6,849 nt of DNA from positions 1 through 6,849 of the forward strand of contig JAICTR010000160.1 of assembly GCA_025936275.1 (NCBI GenBank), read 5' to 3'. The notes below the pieces were generated by a model. That model worked only from the letters and a program-made list of their open reading frames with translations. It ran no database searches and was not told the DNA's origin. How positions within the stretch are numbered: position 1 is the first letter of the stretch; every line of letters starts with the position of its first letter. Positions 1 to 5,999 of this stretch are shown in pieces. Both the position numbers and the translations under genes were made by a program. Source of the stretch: Burkholderiales bacterium (GTDB lineage Bacteria; Pseudomonadota; Gammaproteobacteria; Burkholderiales; Usitatibacteraceae).

Positions 1-120
1 CGCGTGAGGAAGGCGCTCGACGACGCGATCCAGGCCGCGCTCACCGGGCAGAAGTCGCCCGCCCAGGCGCTGAAAGAGGCGCAATCGCAGGCCGACCGCC
101 TGCTCAAGCCCTACCGTTAG
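1..120 (+). CDS. ABC transporter extracellular solute-binding protein, C-terminal fragment (5' end outside window)
   Basis: Only the last 39 codons are present, read in frame from base 1 to the TAG at 118-120. They encode an amphipathic alpha-helical tail (RVRKALDDAIQAALTG, then QKSPAQALKEAQSQADRLL, ending KPYR). This tail is typical of MalE/UgpB-type (family 1) periplasmic sugar-binding proteins, where a closing helix reads roughly 'ALxGxxSPxxALxxAxxxxxxLL'. The next two genes are the matching MalF- and MalG-type permeases, which supports the call. By family the protein would bind its ligand in the periplasm and deliver it to the membrane permeases. The substrate, signal peptide and binding lobes cannot be judged because they lie to the left of the window. 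The stop is followed after 3 bases by a 93-bp palindromic repeat. Confidence 0.8.
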   Translation, partial: RVRKALDDAIQAALTGQKSPAQALKEAQSQADRLLKPYR

Positions 121-123
121 GAA

Positions 124-216
124 AACCGGGGACAGACCACTTGTCCCGCATGCAAGAACGAAGCATGGCCGCGACAGATCGTTCTCGCATGCGGGACAAG
201 TGGTCTGTCCCCGGTT
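124..216. repeat. 93-bp REP/BIME-like palindromic element spanning the 5' end of the permease gene
   Basis: Bases 124-153 and 187-216 are perfect inverted copies, 30 of 30. The left arm starts AACCGGGGACAGACCAC and ends GCATGC. After one mismatch the pairing continues for 7 more base pairs (155-161 with 179-185), leaving a loop of about 17 bases. Each arm also holds its own smaller inverted repeat, GGGACA-N7-TGTCCC (129-134/142-147 on the left), so the unit can be seen as two REP-like hairpins in opposite orientation. REP pairs of this kind are usually intergenic and are mobilised by RAYT/Y1 tyrosine transposases; no such gene is in the window. The right arm is translated as part of the downstream permease. 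A terminator role is unlikely because no T-run follows, but the RNA hairpin could adjust permease expression relative to the binding protein. Confidence 0.85.
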
Positions 217-1073
217 ACGTCTACGGATGGCTGCTGCTCATGCCGGCAGCCGTCCTGCTGGTCGCGTTCACGCACTATCCCGCGGCCGCGACGCTCTTCG
301 ACAGCTTCTTCACCACCGGCACGGTGGTGCGGCCGAGGCACTTCGCCGGCCTCGCGAACTACGCCGCGCTCGCGCAGGACCCGATCTTCTGGAAGGTGCT
401 GGGCAACAACGCGGTGTTCGCGCTCGGCACCATTCCCACCTCCATCGCGCTGGCACTCCTGATGGCGGTGTGGGTGAACGATCGCCTGCCGGCGCGCGCG
501 CTGGTGCGCATGAGCTACTTCACGCCGACGATCCTGCCCATGATCGCGGTGGCGAACCTCTGGCTCTTCTTCTACTCGCCGCAGATCGGCCTCCTCGACA
601 AGCTCACCGGCCTCTTCGGCGCCTCGAGCCACAACTGGCTGGGCGATCCCGACACGGTGATGGCCTGCCTCGCGGTGATGACGGTGTGGAAGGAAGCCGG
701 CTTCTTCATGATCTTCTACCTCGCGGCGCTGCAGTCGCTGCCGCCGGAGCTGGAGGAGGCGGCGAAGGTGGAAGGCGCCTCGCGCTGGTACTTCTTTTGG
801 CGCGTGACCTTCCCGCTCCTCATGCCCACCACGCTCTTCGTGCTGGTGAACGCCACCATCAACTCGTTCAAGCTGGTGGACCACCTCTTCATCCTCACCA
901 AGGGCGGGCCCGACAACGCATCGAACCTGCTGCTCTACTACATTTACCAGGTGGCGTTCAGCTTCTTCGACACCGCGTACGCGGCGACGCTCACCGTGGT
1001 GCTGCTGGCGCTGCTCGCCGCGCTGGCACTCGTGCAGTTCCTGCTGATCGAGAGGCGGGTGCACTACCGATGA
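165..1073 (+). CDS. ABC transporter permease, MalF/UgpA type (binding-protein-dependent sugar-type importer)
   Basis: This is an inner-membrane permease subunit. From ATG 165 it has 302 residues, normal for the family. A first membrane helix (YGWLLLMPAAVLLVAF) starts about 20 residues in. It is followed by a family-typical periplasmic stretch with FDSFF and a FAGLANY motif, then further hydrophobic segments. The cytoplasmic EAA loop that docks on the ATPase reads EEAAKVEGASRWYFFWRVTF-P (about residues 197-217), with the conserved EAA, Gly and Pro. 'TKGGPDNAS' and 'LLLYYIYQVAF' near the end are hallmarks of the MalF/UgpA branch. The start is uncertain: TTG 141, ATG 150, ATG 165 and ATG 189 are all in frame, none has a strong ribosome site, and all lie inside the palindromic repeat at 124-216. 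ATG 189 would leave about 10 residues before the first helix and is a good alternative. The TGA stop overlaps the next gene's ATG. Confidence 0.9.
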   Translation: MAATDRSRMRDKWSVPGYVYGWLLLMPAAVLLVAFTHYPAAATLFDSFFTTGTVVRPRHFAGLANYAALAQDPIFWKVLGNNAVFALGTIPTSIALALLMAVWVNDRLPARALVRMSYFTPTILPMIAVANLWLFFYSPQIGLLDKLTGLFGASSHNWLGDPDTVMACLAVMTVWKEAGFFMIFYLAALQSLPPELEEAAKVEGASRWYFFWRVTFPLLMPTTLFVLVNATINSFKLVDHLFILTKGGPDNASNLLLYYIYQVAFSFFDTAYAATLTVVLLALLAALALVQFLLIERRVHYR

Positions 1074-1891
1074 GCGCGGTCATGGGACGGCGCCTGCCGC
1101 GCCTGGAGACCGGCGCCGCGTGGCTCCTCGCGCTCCTCTGGATCGCGCCCCTCGCCTACGCCATCTGGGCGGCGATCCATCCCGCGGCGCTCGCGACGCA
1201 CTTCGATCCCTTCGCGCCGCTCACCCTCGACAATTTCCGCAAGGCGTGGTCGTTCGCGCCGTTCGCGCGCGAGTTCCTGAACACGACGATCCTGGTCGCG
1301 ATGACGCTCGCCGCGCAGCTCGTGCTCTGCACCCTCGCCGCCTACGCCTTCGCGCGCTTCGACTTCGCGGGCCGCGACATCGCCTTCGCGCTGGTGCTGG
1401 TGCAGCTCATGATCATGCCCGAGGTGCTGATCGTGGAGAACTACCGCACCATGGCGCGCCTCGGCCTCGTCGACACCATCGTCGGCATCGGCCTGCCGTA
1501 CATGGCGAGCGCCTTCGGCATCTTCCTCCTGCGCCAGACCTTCAAGACCATCCCGCGCGAGCTCGAGGAAGCCGCGCGCGTGGAAGGCTGCTCGATGCTG
1601 GGCGTGCTATGGCGCGTTTACGTGCCGCTCGCGCGCCCGACGTATCTCGCCTATGCGCTGGTCTCGGTGAGCTACCACTGGAACAACTTCCTCTGGCCGC
1701 TCGTCATCACCAACTCGGTCGATACGCGGCCGCTCACCGTCGGCCTCGCGATCTTCGGCGCGCCGGAATCGGGCGTGGACTGGGCGGTGATCAGCGCGGG
1801 CACGTTGATGGCGGTGTCGCCGCTGCTCGTGGCGTTCCTGCTCTTCCAGCGCCAGTTCATGCAGTCGTTCATGCACGCGGGGATCAAGTGA
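1070..1891 (+). CDS. ABC transporter permease, MalG/UgpE type
   Basis: This is the second inner-membrane permease of the importer, 273 residues as expected for MalG/UgpE proteins. Membrane segments are visible at about residues 16-36, 72-95, 105-127, 137-159, 192-214 and 240-260. The EAA loop reads ELEEAARVEGCSMLGVLWRV-Y-VP (about 164-186) with EAA, Gly173 and the closing Pro. 'NTTILV', 'AAYAFARFDFAGRD' and 'YHWNNFLWPLVIT' are typical of the family. The ATG at 1070 overlaps the upstream permease stop (ATGA), implying translational coupling; a purine stretch GAGAGG lies 14 bases upstream. It would pair with the MalF-type subunit to form the channel, powered by an ATPase not found in the window. 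The substrate is probably a sugar, polyol or glycerophosphodiester-like compound, inferred from family only. Confidence 0.93.
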   Translation: MSAVMGRRLPRLETGAAWLLALLWIAPLAYAIWAAIHPAALATHFDPFAPLTLDNFRKAWSFAPFAREFLNTTILVAMTLAAQLVLCTLAAYAFARFDFAGRDIAFALVLVQLMIMPEVLIVENYRTMARLGLVDTIVGIGLPYMASAFGIFLLRQTFKTIPRELEEAARVEGCSMLGVLWRVYVPLARPTYLAYALVSVSYHWNNFLWPLVITNSVDTRPLTVGLAIFGAPESGVDWAVISAGTLMAVSPLLVAFLLFQRQFMQSFMHAGIK

Positions 1892-2463
1892 GCGAGCTGC
1901 GCGTCGGGCGCACCGGCCGCACCGTCCTCTGGGCGATCTTCGCCGCGTGGACGATCTGGATCTGGCGCGACGGCAGCGTGCGCGAGGGCATGATCGGCAG
2001 CCCCTTCCTCCACATGTGCCTGCTGCCGTTCCACGAGGCCGGGCACGTGATCTTCCGGCTGCTCGGCCATTTCATGACGATCCTCGGCGGATCGCTCGGC
2101 CAGCTCCTCATGCCCGCGGTGGTCGCCTGCGCGTTCCTGAAGAAGGGCGATCGCTTCGGCGCGGCGATCGCGCTCTGGCTCCTCGGCTTCTCGCTCGTCG
2201 ACATGGCGGTGTACATGTACGACGCCTACGACCCGAAGCTGGTGCTCCTCAACGGCCGCACCGGCGCCGAGAGCGACCACCACGACTGGGTGAACCTCTT
2301 CGGCGACATGGGCCTGCTGCAACGCGCGCGGGGGATCGGGATGTTCTTCGCGGCGCTGGGTCACCTCACGATGCTTGCTTCGCTGGTCTTTGCCGCGATG
2401 CAGTTAAGGCATGGAACGCAGATGGACGCCGATGACCCCCTCGCCGCAGATGAACGCAGATGA
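1888..2463 (+). CDS. Small integral membrane protein with HEAGH (zinc metallopeptidase-like) motif
   Basis: The 191-residue protein starts at GTG 1888, which overlaps the TGA of the MalG-type permease (GTGA), with GGGG just upstream. A first hydrophobic segment (VLWAIFAAWTIWIW, 13-26) is followed by PFHEAGHVIFRLLGHF, placing the HExxH-type zinc motif at residues 49-53 at the head of a helix, as in membrane-embedded M50/site-2-type proteases. Further hydrophobic stretches lie at about 63-84, 91-110 and 150-171. Acidic and His residues that might complete a metal site are D105, D112 and the HHDW at 131-134. The classical second M50 motif (NPDG/LDG) is not visible, so protease activity is unproven. 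Residues 176-191 are encoded by the repeat array starting at 2413 and are probably not part of the ancestral protein. Its location at the end of the ABC operon suggests co-expression with the importer; its role is unknown. Confidence 0.75.
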   Translation: MSELRVGRTGRTVLWAIFAAWTIWIWRDGSVREGMIGSPFLHMCLLPFHEAGHVIFRLLGHFMTILGGSLGQLLMPAVVACAFLKKGDRFGAAIALWLLGFSLVDMAVYMYDAYDPKLVLLNGRTGAESDHHDWVNLFGDMGLLQRARGIGMFFAALGHLTMLASLVFAAMQLRHGTQMDADDPLAADERR

Positions 2464-2676
2464 CCCCCTTCTTGCGCCGCCGCGATTCATAGTGAGGGAA
2501 CCACAGATGGACACGGATGAACACAGATGAGCGGGGGAATGAGACGCGGTCTTCGGATGTTTTCGCGAAATGTCCCGCTTCGCGAACGCCATCTGTGTTC
2601 ATCCGTGTTCATCTGTGGCTGACGACGCCTGATCCGCGTTCATCCGCGGGCCTTTATCGGCGTTCATCTGCGTTCT
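2413..2676. repeat. Nested inverted array of about 10-bp GAACACAGAT-type units between convergent operons
   Basis: The stretch is built from degenerate units of about 10 bases: GAACGCAGAT, GGACGCCGAT, GGACACGGAT and GAACACAGAT in forward orientation on the left. The reverse complements (ATCTGTGTTC, ATCCGTGTTC, ATCGGCGTTC, ATCTGCGTTC) lie on the right. The outer pair is 2414-2433 with 2656-2675 (19 of 20 complementary) and the inner pair is 2501-2529 with 2590-2618 (28 of 29). An 11-base direct repeat GATGACCCCCT occurs at 2431 and 2459. It has CRISPR-unlike contiguous units without spacers. Similar 'CACAGATGAACACAGATG' strings occur as dispersed non-coding repeats in many environmental bacteria, by recollection. 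It fills the 240-base gap between the two stops and enters the upstream coding sequence. Confidence 0.8.
2501..2618. repeat. Inner 29-bp inverted repeat, potential bidirectional hairpin between converging genes
   Basis: Arms 2501-2529 (starting CCACAGATGG, ending AACACAGATG) and 2590-2618 differ by a single base when one is reverse-complemented. The 60-base centre (2530-2589) is not made of the repeat units; it contains the perfect palindrome TTTCGCGAAA at 2561-2570 and GC-rich flanks. In transcripts from either operon the arms could form a long stem that blocks read-through or protects 3' ends. It lacks the T-run of an intrinsic terminator on either strand, so a termination role is only a possibility. 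Confidence 0.55.
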
Positions 2677-2703
2677 CCGCTTGACCCACAGCGAAGCGAA
2701 GCG

Positions 2704-3993
2704 CTACCCCCGGTTGAATTCCAGGATATCCAGCCCCTGGTTGCGGTCGAGCAGGTAGACGAGCCCGCGTGAATCGACGTCCACGTCGTTCGATTGCGGG
2801 CTGGTGTTGCCGCCGGTGGGCTCGGGGATGAAGTGGCCGACCTCCACGGGCAGCGTCGGATCGGCGATGTCGATCACGCGTAGTCCCCCGCTGAACCAGC
2901 TCGCGTAGACCAGCGTATCGGACATGTGCTCGGCCGGCTGGTGCGCGCCGAAGCGGCCCACGCGCGACCAGGGCGAGTCGAGCTCGCTCACATGGAACAT
3001 GGAAAGCGGCTTGATGTTCGCGACGTCGGTCACGTCGAAGACCCACATGCCGGCGTGCAGCCGCCCCGGCACGTGGTCGTGCTCCTCGTCGAAGACCACC
3101 GCCACGTCGCGCCCCGCCACCTTGAATTGCGGATGCAGCACGGTGTGCGTGGGCTCGGGAAACGGCGGATGGTAATCGTAGGCGCCGATGGTGCGCGGCG
3201 CGCGGATGTCGGAGACATCGATCACGCGCAGCCCCGCATGCCAGCACGCGGCCCACATCCGGTCGCCCACGCGCAGCGCGTGGTGCAGGCGGTTCCTGTA
3301 GCCGCTCCAGGTGGGCTTCTCGCCGCCCGCGACGTGCTGGCCGGGCATCCACCAGCGCGCGACCTCGACCGGCTTCTCGGGCTTCTCCAGGTCGTAGATC
3401 ACGAGGATGTTGCCGACGAAACCTTCCATCTCGGTCGAGATGTAGGCGTAGCGCGCATCCATGTCGAAGCGGTGCGTGCCGAAGCCGAAGGTGCGCTCGT
3501 GGTGCAGCAGGCGCGGCTTCGCCGGATTGGAGATGTCCCACACCTTGAATCCGCCGTCGTGGTAGCCCTCGCGCATGAAGTGGCGGATCGCGGCGACATC
3601 GGCGGGCGTCACCTTCATCTCCGCCGCGAGCTCGTCCTCGGTGGGCGCGCGCCCGAGCGATTGCGCGAGGCGCGCTTCGGCGTCGGCGATCTTCTGCGAC
3701 CCGCGCCGCAGGAGATGTCGCTTGTTCATCTCGACGTTGGTCACCATCACGTCGCCCGCGACGCGCACCTTGTGCGTGTGCGAGCGCGTGTCGGCGAGGG
3801 GGATGGTCGCCACGACGCGCGGATGCCTTGGATCCTCCACATCCACGATCGTCGTGCCGTGGGGCGGATTCATGTGGCCCACGAAAGCGTGCTTGCCCTG
3901 CACCACCACCTGGCCGCCGCCGGGAATCTCCAGGCGCGAGACGCGCTTCACGTTGCGCGCGAGAAGGTCGGGCGCGGCCGAGCGATCGTTCAT
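2704..3993 (-). CDS. LVIVD-repeat beta-propeller protein, cytoplasmic, distal gene of the tct operon
   Basis: The 429-residue protein starts at the ATG at 3993, which overlaps the tctA stop by 4 bases. Repeated blade strands of the form 'xLxVxDVxDxxxPxxVG' are clear: TTIVDVEDPRHPRVVATI (47-64), FKVWDISNPAKPRLL (149-163), ILVIYDLEKPEKPVEVARW (196-214), LRVIDVSDIRAPRTIGAY (255-272), MWVFDVTDVANIKPL (316-330) and LRVIDIADPTLPVEVGHF (371-388). These fit the LVIVD/YVTN-like propeller class, related in general design to selenium-binding-protein-like propellers. His-rich conserved-looking patches (SHTHK, HRFD, LHHALR, WHAGLR, PTHTVLH, EEHDH, GAHQPAEH) suggest a metal or active site in the funnel. 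There is no signal peptide, so a cytoplasmic location is inferred. Residues about 101-137 form a charged helical insert resembling sigma-70 region 3. The function is not known; the coupling suggests a role linked to the imported carboxylate. Confidence 0.82.
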   Translation of the reverse strand: MNDRSAAPDLLARNVKRVSRLEIPGGGQVVVQGKHAFVGHMNPPHGTTIVDVEDPRHPRVVATIPLADTRSHTHKVRVAGDVMVTNVEMNKRHLLRRGSQKIADAEARLAQSLGRAPTEDELAAEMKVTPADVAAIRHFMREGYHDGGFKVWDISNPAKPRLLHHERTFGFGTHRFDMDARYAYISTEMEGFVGNILVIYDLEKPEKPVEVARWWMPGQHVAGGEKPTWSGYRNRLHHALRVGDRMWAACWHAGLRVIDVSDIRAPRTIGAYDYHPPFPEPTHTVLHPQFKVAGRDVAVVFDEEHDHVPGRLHAGMWVFDVTDVANIKPLSMFHVSELDSPWSRVGRFGAHQPAEHMSDTLVYASWFSGGLRVIDIADPTLPVEVGHFIPEPTGGNTSPQSNDVDVDSRGLVYLLDRNQGLDILEFNRG

Positions 3994-5495
3994 GCCGCGG
4001 CGGCCTTGCGCTTCTTGAGCCAGGCGCGGAAGGCGGGGAAGAGGAGCGAGAGCACGAGGAAGCCCCAGAGGATGTTGCCGAGCGTCGAGGAGAAGAGGAT
4101 CCGCGGGTCGCCCTCCGATAGCCGCATCGCCCGCACCAGGTAATTCTCGAAGATCGGCCCCAGGATCACGCCGATCAGGATCGCCGCCACGTGGAAATCG
4201 GTCTTGTTGGCGATGTAGCCGATGAGGCCGAAGACGATCGCCACCCCCATGTCGAACATGTACTGGCGCTCGGAGAACGCCGCCACCACCGTCACCAGGA
4301 TGATGATCGGCACGAGGTACGTCGTCTCGATCAGCACCACGCGCGACATGTAGCGCGCGAGCGGAAAGATGGTGAGGATCATGAAGAGGTAGGAGAGCAG
4401 CATGCCGACGAAGACGCCGTAGGCGAGCTCCGGGTCGTCGGTGAAGAGCTGCGGGCCCATCACCATGCCGTGGTACTGCAGCACGATCATCATCACCGCG
4501 GCCGTACTGCCGCCGGGGACACCCAATGCCATCATCGGCACCAGCGTTCCCGAGCACACGCCGTTGTTGCCGCCCTCGGCCGCGATCACGCCGTCGGGCT
4601 CGCCCGTGCCGTAGGTCTCGGGGTGCTTCGACCACATGCGCGACTGCTGGTAGGCGACGAACGAGGCGATGGAGGCGCCGGCGCCCGGCACGATGCCGAT
4701 CACGAGTCCGACCATGCCGGTCCAGAACACGTGCCACCAGCGCTTGATCGAGTAGTGCATCGCCTCGATGGTCTGGCCCCAGTCGTGGCCACCGCCCACC
4801 TTGCGCGACTCCGACTTCACGATGAGCTTCCTCTCCGCCATGGTGAGCGCCTCGCCCACCGCGAAGAGGCCGATCAGCGCCGGCACCAGCGGCACGCCGT
4901 CGTAGAGCTCGAGGAAGCCGAAGGTGGCGCGCGGCGTGTTGTAGATGTGGTCCACGCCGATCATGCCGATCATGAGGCCGAAGAGCCCCGCGATGAGACC
5001 CTTCAGCACGTCCTTCGCGGCGATCACGGCGATCAGCGTCAGGCCGAAGAGCATCACCACCACCATCTCCACCGAGCGCAGGTACAGGCCCATCGCGGAG
5101 AGGTAGGGCAGCAGCGCGACCGTGACGATGCAGGCGAAAAGCCCCGAGAACACGGAAGCGAAGAACGAGAGCACGAGCGCGAACTGCCCGCGACCCTGCT
5201 GCGTCAATGGATATCCGTCCAGTGTCGTCGCCGCGGCACCGGGCGTGCCGGGGATGCGCACCAGGATCGCCGGGATGCCGCCGCCCAGGTGCGTCGCGCA
5301 GTAGAGCGAGGTCATGAACGCGAACGCGTAGTGCACCGGCATCGCGAGGGTGAGCGGCAGCAGCATGATGAGCGTGTTCTCGGCGTTGAAGCCGGGAAGG
5401 AAGCCCACGATGATGCCGAGGATGATCCCCGGCCAGATGATCCACCACAGCGAGAGCTGCGAGACGAAGAGGTGCCCGAGGAGGTCCCAGCTCAT
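3990..5495 (-). CDS. tctA: Tripartite tricarboxylate transporter large permease TctA
   Basis: The 501-residue protein has the usual TctA length and is hydrophobic along most of it. The two pseudo-repeated TctA signature regions are present. The first is GFLPGFNAENTLIMLLPLT (31-49) with GGGIPAILVRIPGTPGAAAT (71-90) and LDGYPL. The second is GIVPGAGASIASFVAY (267-282) with EGGNNGVCSGTLVPMMALG (307-325) and VPGG. TctA is the inner-membrane channel that works with TctB and a periplasmic TctC to import tricarboxylates such as citrate, or other organic acids, using the ion gradient. The substrate here cannot be read. The ATG at 5495 lies 6 bases after the tctB stop, with GGAGA about 13 bases upstream. 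The 3' end overlaps the propeller gene (ATGA). Small departures from the common consensus (NNGVCSG, PGGSTAA) suggest a divergent branch. Confidence 0.95.
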   Translation of the reverse strand: MSWDLLGHLFVSQLSLWWIIWPGIILGIIVGFLPGFNAENTLIMLLPLTLAMPVHYAFAFMTSLYCATHLGGGIPAILVRIPGTPGAAATTLDGYPLTQQGRGQFALVLSFFASVFSGLFACIVTVALLPYLSAMGLYLRSVEMVVVMLFGLTLIAVIAAKDVLKGLIAGLFGLMIGMIGVDHIYNTPRATFGFLELYDGVPLVPALIGLFAVGEALTMAERKLIVKSESRKVGGGHDWGQTIEAMHYSIKRWWHVFWTGMVGLVIGIVPGAGASIASFVAYQQSRMWSKHPETYGTGEPDGVIAAEGGNNGVCSGTLVPMMALGVPGGSTAAVMMIVLQYHGMVMGPQLFTDDPELAYGVFVGMLLSYLFMILTIFPLARYMSRVVLIETTYLVPIIILVTVVAAFSERQYMFDMGVAIVFGLIGYIANKTDFHVAAILIGVILGPIFENYLVRAMRLSEGDPRILFSSTLGNILWGFLVLSLLFPAFRAWLKKRKAAAA

Positions 5496-5501
5496 TGGCG
5501 C

Positions 5502-5999
5502 TCAGTCTCCGCGGAAATGCGAGTAGAGCTTCTCGAGCGGCCCCTGCGGCAGCCCGATGTCGAGCACCACGACGAAGCCGATCCAGCAGACCACGGTGAT
5601 GATCGCCGAGACCTTCAGCACGCGCGCGTACGGCCGAACGCCCATCAGCGCGAACGAAGCGGCGAGCGCGGCGAAGAGCCCGATCCCGAGGCCTAGCCAC
5701 GGCAGCGTGGCCACGAAGACGATCGTGATCGCGAGCAAGCCGAGGCGCTTGTGGAAGATGTCGCGCGGCTCGACCAGCGGGCCGAAGCTGAAGGTGCCGC
5801 GCTTGCGCACGTAATCGACCGCGACCCGTCCGATCTGCACCAGGCCCAGGACGATGAGGAGCGCGCCGACGATGAGGCCGTTGGCGCGCGCCTCCCAGCC
5901 CAGCTCGCGCGTCGAGTAGAAGAAGTACACCGTGAAGGCGAGGGCGACGACCGGGATGACGAGATCGGCGGCGAGCGCCCTCGGCTTCTCTTCCTTCAC
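5502..5999 (-). CDS. tctB: Tripartite tricarboxylate transporter small membrane subunit TctB
   Basis: The 165-residue protein starts at the GTG at 5999, overlapping the tctC TGA (GTGA). It has four hydrophobic segments at about residues 11-29, 41-58, 86-117 (possibly one long or two short helices) and 129-149, matching the small TctB subunit with its 4-5 helices. The opening LVIPVVALAFTVYFFYSTRELGW resembles the 'ADxxxGxxxxxxGxxxxxxA' start common in TctB. Sequence conservation in TctB is low family-wide, so the call relies on size, topology and position between tctC and tctA. The start is chosen because it abuts the tctC stop and the purine-rich AAGAAGAAG end of tctC supplies a ribosome-binding region. 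TctB is thought to stabilise or complete the TctA permease. Confidence 0.9.
   Translation of the reverse strand: MKEEKPRALAADLVIPVVALAFTVYFFYSTRELGWEARANGLIVGALLIVLGLVQIGRVAVDYVRKRGTFSFGPLVEPRDIFHKRLGLLAITIVFVATLPWLGLGIGLFAALAASFALMGVRPYARVLKVSAIITVVCWIGFVVVLDIGLPQGPLEKLYSHFRGD

Noticed and set aside
124..216. Rho-independent terminator after the binding-protein gene.
   Set aside because: No T-run follows the stem, the right arm is coding, and the operon continues.
117..1064. Minus-strand open frame opposite the MalF-type permease.
   Set aside because: The translation is repetitive His/Arg/Glu-rich text without motifs; the plus strand carries an unmistakable permease with an EAA loop.
2366..2602. 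Small minus-strand open frames in the repeat region, including 'SSVFIRVHLWF'-like peptides.
   Set aside because: They are translations of the GAACACAGAT repeat units. Such peptides recur wherever the repeat occurs and are not evidence for a gene.
2413..2676. Possible CRISPR array.
   Set aside because: Units are about 10 bases, contiguous, degenerate and in both orientations, with no regular unique spacers and no cas genes.
2464..2703. Transposase or insertion-sequence remnant in the convergent gap.
   Set aside because: No transposase-like peptide or target duplication is visible in any frame; the gap is explained by the repeat array.
4191..5696. Plus-strand 501-codon open frame opposite tctA/tctB.
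   Set aside because: Its composition is His/Arg/Glu-rich with no domain pattern, as expected for an antisense shadow of a GC-rich membrane protein gene.
2704..5700. One long minus-strand open frame that could be read as a 998-residue fusion.
   Set aside because: Only its last 429 codons carry a recognisable protein (the propeller). The earlier part is arginine- and alanine-rich low-complexity translation antiparallel in frame to tctA, whose own frame gives a complete TctA. The real propeller start is the ATG at 3993.
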